NCBI RefSeq assembly: GCF_021545335.1
Contig: NZ_CP089312.1
Span: 7,068,001-7,132,000, forward strand
Reading direction: 5' to 3'
Source of the DNA: Streptomyces sp. GQFP
Lineage (GTDB): Bacteria > Actinomycetota > Actinomycetes > Streptomycetales > Streptomycetaceae
Length of the DNA stretch: 64,000 nt
Under the pieces are notes generated by a model. It did no database searches, had not been told where the DNA came from, and was given only the letters and a program-made list of their open reading frames with translations. A program made the position numbers and the translations under genes. This document shows positions 24,875 through 34,604 of the stretch, piece by piece; positions within the stretch are counted from its first letter, which is position 1; every line of letters starts with the position of its first letter.

Positions 24875-25746
24875 GTCTTCTCTCGCTTCAGTTTCTCAAC
24901 GAATCCGGGGGTTTCCTCGGGCGGTTGCGCCGAGGCGATCATGGTGTTGAACCAACGGGTGAACCGGGCAACGGTGGCAGGCCTGTCGGACATGGACACG
25001 GCGCTCCCCAGGCCGCTGTCGACCTGCACGGTGGTAGGGCGGTCTCTGCCAAGGTCAAGGATCATGAAGTTGCTCCAGAGACGCTTGACCGGGGCATCCG
25101 TCAGGAGCACCTGGATCGTCACATTGGGCAGAGCGGCCATGCGAAGAATCTCGTCGTACTGGCCTCGCATCACGGAAGCACCACCGATGGGGTGCCGCAA
25201 CGCGCTTTCTCCGAGGATCGCCCACAGCTTCCGAGGCTCCTCGTCGCGGAGGTATGGCTCGCGCCGTTTCATGCGAAGCGCGACATTGCTGACGACGAAC
25301 TCGCTCGTCGTCTCTTCGACCGGCTGCACCTCAGTGAACTGAGCGTGCGCGTACTCCTCGGTCTGCAACTGCCCTGGAATCACGTTCGGGTGGTAGACGC
25401 TGACCGCATGGGCCACGGACTCGATCCCTGCAAACGTCCTGGTGGCGGTGAGGACCGTGCCGAACTGGGTTGTCCAGTCCTGACTCGCCGGGGTCTTGTA
25501 GAGATCCTCAAGCGACTGCACCAGGTCGAGGTCGTCTCCGACGCCGTAGGCGCCTAGCAACTTGCGAAGGTCACCGACCATTCGGAACGTGCTCTGGCCG
25601 AGTTCGATGCGTCGGAGCTTGTCGTAGGTGAGCCCGCCGACCGTCTTCGCGGCATCCTCGATGGTCAAGCCAGCTCGCTTGCGAAGCTCACGCATCTGGA
25701 TGCCGAGATCCACCCGTGGTGCCGTCGTTCCGATCGGCTTGGCCAT
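24871..25746 (-). CDS. XRE-family HTH regulator with DUF5753-type (Scr1) domain
   Basis: A 291-residue protein. The N-terminal helix-turn-helix is RELRKRAGLTIEDAAKTVGG and TYDKLRRIELGQ (about 20-55). The rest matches the Scr1-associated domain: WTTQFGTVLTATRTFAGIES, YHPNVIPGQLQTEEYAHA, LRHPIGGASVMRGQYDEIL and a closing RFTRWFNTMIASA. GGAGG eight bases before the ATG fixes the start. Paired with DUF397 and upstream of, but terminated from, the graspetide cassette. Confidence 0.92.
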   Translation of the reverse strand: MAKPIGTTAPRVDLGIQMRELRKRAGLTIEDAAKTVGGLTYDKLRRIELGQSTFRMVGDLRKLLGAYGVGDDLDLVQSLEDLYKTPASQDWTTQFGTVLTATRTFAGIESVAHAVSVYHPNVIPGQLQTEEYAHAQFTEVQPVEETTSEFVVSNVALRMKRREPYLRDEEPRKLWAILGESALRHPIGGASVMRGQYDEILRMAALPNVTIQVLLTDAPVKRLWSNFMILDLGRDRPTTVQVDSGLGSAVSMSDRPATVARFTRWFNTMIASAQPPEETPGFVEKLKREKT

Positions 25747-26195
25747 AACTGCATCCTCCAGCGTCTCAAGTCTCCTGTGTACGCACGGGAGCTGCCGATC
25801 TTGCCACCAGAGCTCAGAGTCTCGCACTCCGAGTTCCCTCTGTGCAGCCCCAACTGCATCGTCCGGCATATACCAATCCACGCGCCAGTGCGTATGCAGT
25901 ACACATTCGATTGCGTATGAACCTGCGCACGCGCCACTGTAGTTGGGCGCACCGGTTAGGAAGTCACGCTCAGGCCGGAGTGCTCGGCGAGCGCCTTCGT
26001 GTGGTGGGGCTGGTGAGCAGCTCCAGGAAGATCCGCGCTCGGGTTCGGCCCAGTTCATGCTCGGAACTTCCGCAGCGTGGGAGCAGGACTTTCACGCTGC
26101 GGGGCTGTACGAGCCACTGCTTCACGACGATACGGAGAAGGTGTCGGCGTAATGCCTCCGACAGCACGACCCGAACTGGCCAGGGGTGACCTCTG
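25747..26195. other. Divergent spacer, about 450 bp, no recognised gene
   Basis: Lies between the XRE gene and the split HATPase gene, the standard divergent arrangement for such pairs. Two direct TGCGTATG copies at 25889 and 25912, 23 bp apart, may be regulator sites. Open frames here show no known family. Confidence 0.4.
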
Positions 26196-26433
26196 GTGAC
26201 GCTTACGTTGACGGCCGTCCGCCTGGTGCCCGGCGCGACCCTCGCCGATCCCGACTTCCTGGCCGTGACCTTCGGGCAGGAGAGACGTGTCGAGGGACGC
26301 TCCCTGTCGAGTGCAGACGAGCGCCGGGTCGGCCAGATGCGGCGGATCGTGGCAGAAAGACTCCGGTTCTGGCGACTCGACCACCTTGCCGATGACTTCC
26401 AGCTGATCGTAAGTGAGTTGGTGACGAACGCAC
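26196..26433 (+). CDS. HATPase regulatory protein, exon 1 (interrupted by group II intron)
   Basis: GTG start, encoding the N-terminal 79 codons plus one base. The reading SADERRVGQMRRIVAERLRF ... FQLIVSELVTNA is the front half of a GHKL ATPase and stops in the N-box, after the codon for the Mg-binding Asn region. The next bases start the intron. Joined to 28900-29177 it gives 516 nt, 171 residues, without frame loss: the junction codon is C + TG, giving VTNALWYGEGESVCLRL. Divergently placed from the XRE gene, as for many streptomycete XRE/HATPase pairs. Confidence 0.82.
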
Positions 26434-26968
26434 GTGCGCCATGAGGCGCTCTGTTGTATCCCCGGTTGAGCCGGGAGGAACTGAAGGGAGGTTCTTGGGC
26501 CTGATGACTTACCTGGACTCGAAAGGGGAAGGGGACCGCAGCATGTCAGGAAACCAGCGATCGTGTTCAAGTGTGGAAGCGATGCGCTGGGGGGCCCGCG
26601 CGATATGGCGAAAGCTGGATTGCCTGAACCCCAATCTCCAAAGGATGAAATGTGTCGCATCCGCCGGAAACCTGCACTTGCCACCGGCGCCGCATCCTGC
26701 GGTGGAGTAAATGCGTATCCACCGCACCCTTCGGATAGCGGAATGATTCCCAATGAGGGAATTCAAGGAGATGAGTGGGGCGCCTAAGTCGCGCTAGACA
26801 CGTACAACAGAGACGAACATGGGATCACCTAAAGGATGCGAATCCCAAGGTGACGGAGGCCCCGTAGTAGTCGCAGGAGTAACGACCTGCCAAGGAGGAC
26901 GGGAAAGCCGTCTACAGGGCGAAGGGGGCCAGGTGATTCGGACATCACGATGCTGGGAGGTATGCGTA

Positions 26969-28771
26969 ATGCAGAGCGCCGAAGCGGTACTTGATGTCCT
27001 GCGTGAACGCGGCAGGCGCGGCCTGCCGTGCGATGAGCTGTATCGACAGCTGTTCAACCCGAACCTGTATCTGCTGGCCTACGGGCGCGTCTACGCCAAC
27101 CATGGCGCGATGACCCCCGGGGCCTGCGGGGAAACCGCAGACGGCATGTCCGAAGCCAAGATCGGGCACATCACCGAAGCCATGCGCCACGAGCGCTACC
27201 GCTTCCGTCCGGTACGGCGCGTCCACATTCCAAAATCCAACGGAAAGACGCGCCCCCTCGGCCTGCCGTCCTGGTCGGACAAACTTGTCGGCGAAGTAAT
27301 GCGTCTCCTGCTGGAGGCATATTATGAGCCGCGGTTCTCCGGCCGCTCCCACGGTTTCCGTCCCGGCCGGGGCTGCCACACGGCACTGTCCGAGGTGGCA
27401 CACAAATGGACCGGGACAACCTGGTTCATCGAGGGAGACATCTCCGACTGCTTCGGCTCGCTCGACCATGAGGTCCTGCTGGCCATCCTGTCGGAGAAAA
27501 TCCGCGACAACCGGTTCCTCCGCCTCATCCAACAGATGCTCAAGGCGGGATACCTGGAGGACTGGAAATGGCACGCCACCCTGTCGGGTTCCCCGCAGGG
27601 AGGTGTCCTCTCTCCACTCCTGTCCAACATCTATATGGACCGGCTGGACACCTTCGTCGAAACAGTTCTCATCCCGGAATACACCCGAGGGACCACCCGG
27701 AGGAAGAATCCGGAGTACCAGAAGCTGGAAAACGCGATCTGGAACACCCGGCAGCGGCTCGCCAAGAGAAAGGAGCACACCGAGTCCGCTCAAGTCCGCC
27801 AGTGGCGCAAGGAGTTGCGCCGTCATCCGGTCGGTGATCCGCATGATCCCGGCTACCGGCGGCTGCGCTACATCCGCTACGCGGACGATCACCTCCTCGG
27901 GTTCACCGGTCCCAAGGCCGAAGCCGAGACGGTCAAACAGCGCCTGGCCGCGTTCCTGCGTGACGATCTCAAGCTGGAGCTCAACCAGGGCAAGACGCTG
28001 GTCACCCACGGCCGCACCCAGGCGGCCCGCTTCCTCGGCTACGACATCACCGTTCAGCACGCCGACGCCAAGGTCTCCCGGGGCGGCCGTGTCAATCGCG
28101 GCATGCGCTCCATCAACGGGAAGGTGTCGCTCCGCGTGCCCAAGGACGTGATCAAGGCCAAATGCGCCCCGTTCCTCAAGCGCGGCAAACCCGCGCACCT
28201 GGACCCGCTGACTGGATGCACACCCTTCGACATCGTCAGTCTCTACGGAGCCCAGTACCGGGGCATCGTCCAGTACTACCTGCTGGCCGGCGACGTCTGG
28301 AAACTCGACCGGCTCAAGGGGGTCATGCTGACCTCCCTGCTCAAGACCCTGGCCGCCAAGCACCGGTCAAGGGTGACCTCGATGGCCAACCGCTACAAGA
28401 CGACTATCAAGACACCCCAAGGACCGCGCAGGTGCTTCGAGGCCAGAATCGAACGAGAAGGCAGGAAACCACTGGTCGCACGGTTCGGTGGAATTCCCCT
28501 CACCCGGAAACGGACGGCCGTCCTCGACGACCTTCCGTCCACTATGTTCACCCCGCGCAGCCGCCCGCGCGGCAGCCAACTCATCGATCGGCTCCAACGC
28601 GGACGGTGTGAACTCTGCGAGAGGCGAACTGAGGTGCAAGTACACCAAGTTCGTTCCCTCGCGGAGCTACACGGCCAGAGAGAACAGCCAGCCTGGACGC
28701 TACTGATGCTCAAGAAGCGGCGCAGAACGCTCGTGGTCTGCCCGCCTTGTCACGGAAGCATCCATGCATGA
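26969..28771 (+). CDS. ltrA: Group II intron-encoded reverse transcriptase/maturase with HNH endonuclease
   Basis: A 600-residue protein. Reverse-transcriptase motifs run from RPVRRVHIPKSNGKTRPLGL through SHGFRPGRGCHTAL and WFIEGDISDCFGSLDH to the catalytic RYADD of YIRYADDHLLGF. The X/maturase domain follows (RGKPAHLDPLTG on). The C-terminus has a zinc-type HNH: CELCERRTEVQVHQVRSL and VVCPPCHGSIHA. No stop or frameshift, so splicing and retromobility look possible. GGGAGG eight bases before the ATG decides the start over an in-frame upstream extension. Confidence 0.94.
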   Translation: MQSAEAVLDVLRERGRRGLPCDELYRQLFNPNLYLLAYGRVYANHGAMTPGACGETADGMSEAKIGHITEAMRHERYRFRPVRRVHIPKSNGKTRPLGLPSWSDKLVGEVMRLLLEAYYEPRFSGRSHGFRPGRGCHTALSEVAHKWTGTTWFIEGDISDCFGSLDHEVLLAILSEKIRDNRFLRLIQQMLKAGYLEDWKWHATLSGSPQGGVLSPLLSNIYMDRLDTFVETVLIPEYTRGTTRRKNPEYQKLENAIWNTRQRLAKRKEHTESAQVRQWRKELRRHPVGDPHDPGYRRLRYIRYADDHLLGFTGPKAEAETVKQRLAAFLRDDLKLELNQGKTLVTHGRTQAARFLGYDITVQHADAKVSRGGRVNRGMRSINGKVSLRVPKDVIKAKCAPFLKRGKPAHLDPLTGCTPFDIVSLYGAQYRGIVQYYLLAGDVWKLDRLKGVMLTSLLKTLAAKHRSRVTSMANRYKTTIKTPQGPRRCFEARIEREGRKPLVARFGGIPLTRKRTAVLDDLPSTMFTPRSRPRGSQLIDRLQRGRCELCERRTEVQVHQVRSLAELHGQREQPAWTLLMLKKRRRTLVVCPPCHGSIHA

Positions 28772-28802
28772 CCCGGGTGACGAACACGCAGTAGTCACTG
28801 GA

Positions 28803-28899
28803 GAGCCCGCTGCACCGAAAGGGTGCACGGCGGGTTCGGGCCGGAGGCCACTGGAAAAGGACCCGCACAGCGGAAACCTCGCCAGTGGCCTACCGGTAC
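28803..28899 (+). ncRNA. Group II intron domains V and VI
   Basis: Domain V: GAGCCCG pairs with CGGGTTC and TGCACC with GGTGCA around a GAAA-containing loop, with a two-base bulge; the AGC of the catalytic triad is near its 5' end. Domain VI is the longer hairpin with the bulged A at 28892. These are the catalytic core and branch site of the intron. Confidence 0.8.
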
Positions 28900-29177
28900 T
28901 GTGGTACGGAGAGGGCGAGTCCGTGTGTCTCCGTCTGTCCTCTACCCCGAAGGCCATCCGCCTGAGTGTGGAGGACGGCTCACCGAAGGAGCCGCGGCTC
29001 AACAAGGCTCCCGGCTTGGATGCCGAGGGCGGCCGGGGCCTGTTTCTGGTCCAGGCGTTCGTCACTGAGCTGGGCGGTACCTGGGGTTCCTCCAAGGACG
29101 GCACCACCACTTGGTGCGAGGTACCGCTCACGCCGGCACGAGTGGGCCCCGCACCACTCCCGGCGTCCTCACGATGA
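28900..29177 (+). CDS. HATPase regulatory protein, exon 2
   Basis: Continues the gene from exon 1 with LWYGEGESVCLRLSSTPKAI, a D-box LSVEDGSPKEP, the Gly-rich lid AEGGRGLFLVQAFVTELGGT and closing strand TTTWCEVPL. All these are normal for the family, so the host protein is conserved on both sides of the intron. Stop TGA at 29175-29177. Confidence 0.82.
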
Positions 29178-29272
29178 CCGCCGACTCGGAGACTCCCCCA
29201 ATGACGAGGACGGCTGAGGCTTCTTCCTCGCCCGCTCCGTCACCAACGACCCTTTGCGCGAAGGACGATGAC

Positions 29273-29755
29273 ATGGAACACGCCGTGGCTTCAGGCGCGC
29301 GCGAACACTTCCCGGATGCTCCGCTCCGGCCTGTACGTCCGCAGACCTGGAGCGGCTGTTTCTCCACCCAGCCGGATGCTGTACCGGCCGCACGTACATA
29401 CGCCCGTACGCGATTCACGATGATGAGCTGGCCGGGAGACCAAGAGGACGCAACCGAAGTCGTCTCGGAGCTGGTGAAGAACGCCGTTGAACACGTCGGG
29501 CCGCAGCACCCCGCAGGCGACGTCGTGCTGGATCTGACCGTCACCGAAGACGAGACACTCCTGATCGCCGTGACGGACCAGAATCCGGAGTTCCCCGGAT
29601 TCATCGAGGCCGTCTCCGCGCAGAAGAGCACGGGACTTCCCCGCGTACGGGAGCTTGGCGGCGCGACCACCTGGAGCCCTTCCCCCGACGGGGACAAGAA
29701 GATCGTCCAGGTCCGACTCAGGCCACGCTCCTCCCTGCTCGCCGATTCCCCCTGA
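29273..29755 (+). CDS. HATPase-type regulatory protein
   Basis: A 160-residue GHKL-type protein: EVVSELVKNAVEHVGPQHPA is the N-box, LIAVTDQNPEFPGF the D-box, STGLPRVRELGGATTW a degenerate Gly-rich lid and IVQVRLRP the last strand. The ATG at 29273 follows AAGGA; an in-frame ATG at 29174 is possible but lacks a ribosome site. It lies directly after the intron-split paralogue. Confidence 0.72.
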   Translation: MEHAVASGAREHFPDAPLRPVRPQTWSGCFSTQPDAVPAARTYARTRFTMMSWPGDQEDATEVVSELVKNAVEHVGPQHPAGDVVLDLTVTEDETLLIAVTDQNPEFPGFIEAVSAQKSTGLPRVRELGGATTWSPSPDGDKKIVQVRLRPRSSLLADSP

Positions 29756-29938
29756 TCGGCCGCCGGGTCGCAGTCATCAGGCTCTGGCTCCAGCACACGG
29801 ACCGGGAACCAAGTTGGCTGCCGTTCGGCGGCTCCACCCCCTTTGCTTTGAGGACTTCACCCCTCATGTCCCTCTTACGCACACAGGGCCAGTGCATCCC
29901 TCTGGCCACCCCGTTTCGTTCGATACGGGGGTGCGCCG

Positions 29939-30934
29939 ATGCCTGTCGATGACAGGTCCTTGACGGATCACCCCGCGGGCGGCGACATCGCGCTGTATCC
30001 CGTCTTCGAGGAGCTCAAGCTCGGCCGCTACCGGGTCGTGAAAGAAGTACTTGCCGAGACAGGCCACAACTGGCAGCTACGCACGTTCCGCAGCCAGGTC
30101 ATCGCCCTGTACGCCGCCCAGACCCGGGCCATCGACTACTGGCACCAGGAAGAACCCCGCAACCCGGACGCACTGATGATGTGGGCCCGCGTTGTCACGC
30201 AACGCATGTTCCAACTCCAGCACTCCGCGAACGACCCCAGGGTGATCAACGCGGCCCATCACGCCCGCCGTGCCTGCCACGTTGCCATACGGGCCTGTCC
30301 GCAGGATCCGGTGCCACGGGTGGATCTGCTGGCACTGGCGCAGTTCGACGCCGACCCGAGATACCAGCAGAAAGCGGAGCACTGGGCACCCTCGCAGACC
30401 GAGGATGCCCTGCCGGAAGGGCCGTGGCCCCTGTTCTGGGCGGTGCGCCAGCGCGATCCGGAAAACCGTGAGGCCTACCAGCGCATGCTCCAGTTCTTCT
30501 ACGCCCGCGGTGCCGGAGCGCACGTTTTCGCGCAGTGGACGGCGATGCGGGCGGGTGAGTGTTCGAGCCTGCTGATGCTGCCGTTGTACGCATACGCCGA
30601 GGACTTCCGGCACCGGCGGAACAGCCAACAGGCCAGCGACTTCACGTACTGGGCGGACCAGCGGGTGCGGCATTACGTGAAGCGAGCGAGAGACGGCTGG
30701 TTCAAGTACCTCGATGCCGAGACGTGCAGCTCACCAGCCCTTTCGATCGACCTCAACCTGTTGGCATACGCGCTCACCGTGAGCGGGATGAAAGGCGCCG
30801 GCCCCGTCTTCCGGGCCATCGGCCCGTACGCCACCGCTATGCCGTGGCAGACCCTCGATCCCCGGCCCAACTGGGCCGACCGCTTCTTCAAGGCCCGTGA
30901 CTACGCCCTCAATCAAGAGCCCGTCAGTCACTGA
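29939..30934 (+). CDS. Hypothetical protein, 331 aa, helical
   Basis: I do not recognise the family. The sequence is largely helical and rich in aromatic residues (YWHQEEPRNPDALMMWARVV, QRMFQLQHSANDPRVINAAH), with pairs of helices reminiscent of TPR-like folds and a C-terminal block LSIDLNLLAYALTVSGMKGA. No membrane segment, signal or cysteine motif. It precedes the permease by 56 bp on the same strand and could be a cytoplasmic partner of that operon. Confidence 0.6.
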   Translation: MPVDDRSLTDHPAGGDIALYPVFEELKLGRYRVVKEVLAETGHNWQLRTFRSQVIALYAAQTRAIDYWHQEEPRNPDALMMWARVVTQRMFQLQHSANDPRVINAAHHARRACHVAIRACPQDPVPRVDLLALAQFDADPRYQQKAEHWAPSQTEDALPEGPWPLFWAVRQRDPENREAYQRMLQFFYARGAGAHVFAQWTAMRAGECSSLLMLPLYAYAEDFRHRRNSQQASDFTYWADQRVRHYVKRARDGWFKYLDAETCSSPALSIDLNLLAYALTVSGMKGAGPVFRAIGPYATAMPWQTLDPRPNWADRFFKARDYALNQEPVSH

Positions 30935-30990
30935 ACAGGCGTTCCAGGCCATACCACCTCTCCCCTACGACACCACGAGGACATATCCCC

Positions 30991-32499
30991 TTGTCTCGAA
31001 GAAGAACCGCAGCCCTGCTCGACGATGACGCCGTGCTGATCGCTGAAGGCATCACACCCACGCTGGTCCGCAAGATGGGCGGGTTCGGGAACTATTCCGT
31101 TTCCTTCTCCGTCATCTGCATCCTGGCCGGCGGAATGACCCTGTTCGGGTTCGGTCTGCACAACGGTGGCCCGGCCGTGATGGTGTGGGGCTGGGTCGGC
31201 ATCTTCGCCATGACCCTGGTCCTAGGCGCCTGCCTGGGAGAGGTGACGTCGGTATACCCCACGTCCGGCGCCCTCTACCACATGGCTCACCGCCTCGGAG
31301 GGCCCGGCTGGGCGTGGGTGACCGGCTGGCTCAACCTGCTCGGGCTCGTCGGCGCCATCGCCGGCATCGACTACGGCGCGGCGTCCTTCATCGGCGCGTT
31401 CGCCAGTCTTCAGTGGGGCTTCGAGCCCACGCCGGAGAACACCATGGCGATCTTCGTGTGTGTTCTCTTCCTGCACGGCCTGCTGAATTCCTTCGGGGTG
31501 GGCCTGGTTGACGTGCTGAGCAAGATATCCGTGTGGTGGCAGTTCAGCGGCGTCACCCTCATCGTCGGCGCGCTCCTGCTGGCCCCCGGCGAACGGCAGT
31601 CCCCGGCCTTCGTCTTCACCGAGTACTACAACGACTCGGGCATCAGCAACCCGCTGTACGGGGCCGGAGTCGGCTGCCTCATGGCCGCGTACACGTTCTG
31701 CGGATACGACGCCTCCGCCCACATGGCCGAGGAGACCACCGAGGCGCAGAAGGCGGCTCCGTGGGGCATGGTCCACGCCATCGTCTGGTCGGGCGTCGCG
31801 GGCTTCGTGCTGATCGTCGGAATGCTGTTCGCCATGGAGAGCTACACCGGCACGCTCGGCACAGCCACGGGCGTCCCGCCCGCGCAGATCTTCATCGACG
31901 TCCTGGGCACCGGCATGGCCAAGTCCCTGCTCGTGGTCGTCATCGTGGCTCAGCTCTTCTGCGGCAACGCGGAGACCGCCGCCGCCAGCCGGATGGCCTA
32001 CGCCTTCTCCCGCAACCAGGCGCTGTGGGGCTGGAGACTGTGGAGCCGGGTCAACGCCCGCACCGCGAACCCCACGCCCGCGGTGTGGCTGTGCGTGGGC
32101 ATTGCGCTGGCCCTGGCGCTGCCGAGCCTGTACTCGCCGACCGCGTACGCCGCGGTCACCGCGATCAACGTACTGGGCATCACCCCCGCCTACGCGATCC
32201 CGGTCTTCCTGCGGCTGAAGGCCGGCGACAGGTTCAAGCAAGGCCAGTGGAACCTGGGACGGTTCAGCAAGCCCCTGGGCGTGATCGCGGTCACCTACGT
32301 GGTCGTGCTCACCGTCTTCTTCTGCCTGCCGCAGGCCTATCCCCTCACCACACAGTCCTTCAACTACGCGCCGGTCACCCTGGCCGTCGTGCTCCTGCTC
32401 GCATGGATCTCATGGATGACCACAGGCAGAAAGAACTACTCCATGCCTCTGCCAGCCTCTACTGCTGAAGACTCCAAGATCGCAGGAGGCATGGTCTGA
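30991..32499 (+). CDS. APC-family amino acid/polyamine permease
   Basis: A 502-residue protein with about twelve membrane segments. Early landmarks are LVRKMGGFGNYSVSFSVICI, TLFGFGLHNGGPAVMVWGWV, and EVTSVYPTSGALYHMAHRLG, the conserved substrate-loop region of GABA/polyamine-type APC members; YTFCGYDASAHMAEETTEAQ is the usual TM6 end. TTG start after GAGGA. The TGA overlaps the ATG of the glutamine synthetase-like gene (TGATG), so uptake and gamma-glutamylation of the same amine are likely. Confidence 0.9.
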   Translation: MSRRRTAALLDDDAVLIAEGITPTLVRKMGGFGNYSVSFSVICILAGGMTLFGFGLHNGGPAVMVWGWVGIFAMTLVLGACLGEVTSVYPTSGALYHMAHRLGGPGWAWVTGWLNLLGLVGAIAGIDYGAASFIGAFASLQWGFEPTPENTMAIFVCVLFLHGLLNSFGVGLVDVLSKISVWWQFSGVTLIVGALLLAPGERQSPAFVFTEYYNDSGISNPLYGAGVGCLMAAYTFCGYDASAHMAEETTEAQKAAPWGMVHAIVWSGVAGFVLIVGMLFAMESYTGTLGTATGVPPAQIFIDVLGTGMAKSLLVVVIVAQLFCGNAETAAASRMAYAFSRNQALWGWRLWSRVNARTANPTPAVWLCVGIALALALPSLYSPTAYAAVTAINVLGITPAYAIPVFLRLKAGDRFKQGQWNLGRFSKPLGVIAVTYVVVLTVFFCLPQAYPLTTQSFNYAPVTLAVVLLLAWISWMTTGRKNYSMPLPASTAEDSKIAGGMV

Positions 32500-33893
32500 T
32501 GACCAGCCAGAATCCCCAGCCCGACCTGACGGCACAGTCCGCGGGACTGCTCTCCGTCGACGAACTCACCACCCTCGTGACCGGTGGGGAGATCACTGCG
32601 GTGATGGTCGGCGTCCCGGACATGATGGGCCGCCTCAAGGGCAAGATCCTGGACTCCGTGCACTTCCTGGCCCAACTCCCAGCCGGCCCGGCGATGTGCG
32701 CGTACGTCCTCGCCTCGGACGTGGACATGAACACAGCGGGCGGCTTCGGCCTCGCGGGCTGGCACACCGGGTACGGCGACCTCCACGTCGTCCCCGACCA
32801 GAAGGCCATCCGACGGCTGAGCTATCTGCCCGGCACCGTCCTCGTGCTCGGTGACGTCGAGAATCCCGACGGCACTGCCGTCGACGTCGCCCCGCGACGG
32901 ATGCTCCGCGAGCAGCTGAGGGTCCTCCTCGCTCGCCACCAGGTGGAGGTGCGGGTCGGTGTCGAGAGCGAGTTCGTGCTGTACCAGGGCACCGAGGCCC
33001 AGATCCGCGACGCCGGGTACCAGGGGATGACGCCCGCCTCGCCGCACAACCTCGACTACGCACTGGAGCACCCGACGGTCTTACGCGCGTTCTTCCACGA
33101 CCTCCGGGACGCCCTGGCCCAGGCCGGCTCCCCGGTCGAGGCGGTCAAGACCGAGGGAGCGGCCGGTCAGGTCGAGGTGACCTGGCCGTACGGGGACCCG
33201 GTCCGGGCCTGTGACGCCTACGCCGTCCACAAGCACGCGGTCCGCCACATCGCCGCCCACCACGGCATGACGTCCACGTTCATGGCGGCCCCGCAGACCG
33301 GTGTCGGCTCCGGCCTGCACCTGCACGTATCCCTGTGGCGCGACGGCGTACCGGTGTTCACCCCGCGATCCCATGGCGAACTGCCCGACCTCCTCCACCA
33401 TTCCGTTGCAGGGCTGCTCGGCGCCCTGCCGCACCTCGCACCGCTGTACGCGCCCACCACCAACTCGTACAAGAGGTACGCCGCCCGCTCCTTCGCCCCC
33501 ACGAACTTCACCTGGGGAGTAGACAACCGCACCTGCGCCGTACGGGTCGCGGTCCACCGCGAGAACACACGGCTGGAAGTACGGCTGGCGGGCGCCGATG
33601 CCAATCCGTACCTCGCCCTCGCCGCCGTGGTCGCGGCGATCAGCCACGGCCTGACCGGGCACCCGAAGCTGCCGGAGCCGGTCATCGGTGACGCGTACAC
33701 CGACGTCGACTCGCTCCCGGTGCCCCGCACCCTCGACGAGGCACTGACCGATTTCCGGGAGAACCACATCGCCCGGCACGCGTTCGGCGAGGAAGTGCTC
33801 GACCACTACGCCCGTGCCGCCGAGATTGAGATCGCCGCAGAGCGCGGTCAGGTCACGGACATCGACCGCGAACGGGGGTTCCTCCGTGCCTGA
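32499..33893 (+). CDS. Glutamine synthetase-like gamma-glutamylamine ligase
   Basis: A 464-residue type I GS-fold protein. VGVESEFVLYQG carries the metal-binding Glu, GVGSGLHLHVSLWRDG the His-x-His region, NSYKRYAARSFAPTNFTWGV the nucleotide/glutamate block, and GADANPYLALAAVVAA the C-terminal signature. Sequence wording such as NSYKRY..SFAP is that of GlnA3/GlnA4-type ligases acting on polyamines or ethanolamine rather than ammonia. Coupled to the APC permease; the substrate is inferred only from that. Confidence 0.87.
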   Translation: MTSQNPQPDLTAQSAGLLSVDELTTLVTGGEITAVMVGVPDMMGRLKGKILDSVHFLAQLPAGPAMCAYVLASDVDMNTAGGFGLAGWHTGYGDLHVVPDQKAIRRLSYLPGTVLVLGDVENPDGTAVDVAPRRMLREQLRVLLARHQVEVRVGVESEFVLYQGTEAQIRDAGYQGMTPASPHNLDYALEHPTVLRAFFHDLRDALAQAGSPVEAVKTEGAAGQVEVTWPYGDPVRACDAYAVHKHAVRHIAAHHGMTSTFMAAPQTGVGSGLHLHVSLWRDGVPVFTPRSHGELPDLLHHSVAGLLGALPHLAPLYAPTTNSYKRYAARSFAPTNFTWGVDNRTCAVRVAVHRENTRLEVRLAGADANPYLALAAVVAAISHGLTGHPKLPEPVIGDAYTDVDSLPVPRTLDEALTDFRENHIARHAFGEEVLDHYARAAEIEIAAERGQVTDIDRERGFLRA

Positions 33894-34602
33894 TCTCGCT
33901 GCCCGGTCCAAGCAACTGACCGCCCAGCGCACCGCGGCTCCCACCGTGATCAGCCGACTGATCGCTGACAAAGTCATCGGCTCGGTGTCCTCTGTGGGTA
34001 CTTACGTCCTCGATCCCGCCGACCCTGCCAGCCGGCCAGAGCGAATCGGACCAGATGTGACCGGGCGGGACCGGGTCGAGAAGGTACTGCGGGCCCGGAT
34101 AGCGAATGGCACCTACCCGGTGGGCAAGAAGATCCCCGCCCTCACACGACTGGGCAAGGAACTCGGCGTCCCTGAGTGGAAAGTCCGCCAGGCCGTCCGA
34201 CGGCTGGCCGATGCGCGACTCGTCATGATCGTGTTCGGGCGGGGCACCGTCGTGACGGATCCGCGCGCCCCGACGGCCGGGCCTGTCCATCGCGTGAACG
34301 TGGGGGACGGTCGCGAGGAGGACTGGGTCATTCCCCGGCCTGGTGTCACACCTGCGGCGCACATCAGGGAAGTCGTGACACAGAGGCTGTCCAACGGAAT
34401 GTACCCGCCTGGAGGGCGGTTGCCTACCCGAAGGGCACTCGCTGAAGAGTTCGGCGTGAGCGTAAGTGCTGTTCAGAACGCATTCAGGCAGCTCAAGAAG
34501 CAGCGCCTCATCTTCAGCCACGTTTCACACAAGGCCCTGTTCGCGGCTCCCGTATCCGAACAGCCGCCCTCTGGAGTCCTTCCCAGCCAGGACTCCGTGT
34601 GA
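33886..34602 (+). CDS. Regulator with two tandem GntR-type winged helices
   Basis: A 238-residue protein with two complete GntR DNA-binding domains and no ligand-binding domain. First: VEKVLRARIANGTYPVGKKI, LTRLGKELGVPEWKVRQAVR. Second: IREVVTQRLSNGMYPPGGRL, RRALAEEFGVSVSAVQNAFR. A possible third, decayed wing is at residues 10-45. The GTG overlaps the end of the GS gene by eight bases. Related to the regulator at 44654. Two heads on one chain suggest binding to paired or distant half-sites. Confidence 0.8.
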   Translation: MPDLAARSKQLTAQRTAAPTVISRLIADKVIGSVSSVGTYVLDPADPASRPERIGPDVTGRDRVEKVLRARIANGTYPVGKKIPALTRLGKELGVPEWKVRQAVRRLADARLVMIVFGRGTVVTDPRAPTAGPVHRVNVGDGREEDWVIPRPGVTPAAHIREVVTQRLSNGMYPPGGRLPTRRALAEEFGVSVSAVQNAFRQLKKQRLIFSHVSHKALFAAPVSEQPPSGVLPSQDSV

Positions 34603-34604
34603 CT

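Larger units (their letters stand above)
26434..28899 (+). mobile_element. Group II intron, apparently complete
   Basis: The 5' end GTGCGCC fits the GUGYG consensus and the 3' end fits AY (..CCGGTAC). Domain V is at 28803-28837; domain VI follows, with stems GGCCACTGG/CCAGTGGCC and CCGG/CCGG flanking an unpaired A at 28892, the branch point, seven bases before the end. An open frame in domain IV encodes the maturase. A hairpin GGTGGA/TCCACC (26701-26723) exposes TGCGT, which can pair with ACGCA of exon 1 and is a possible EBS1. Length 2466 nt. It sits in sense orientation in the HATPase gene. Confidence 0.85.

Noticed and set aside
26819..26968. Longer N-terminus for the intron maturase
   Set aside because: The upstream codons lie in structured intron RNA, and a strong ribosome site precedes the ATG at 26969.
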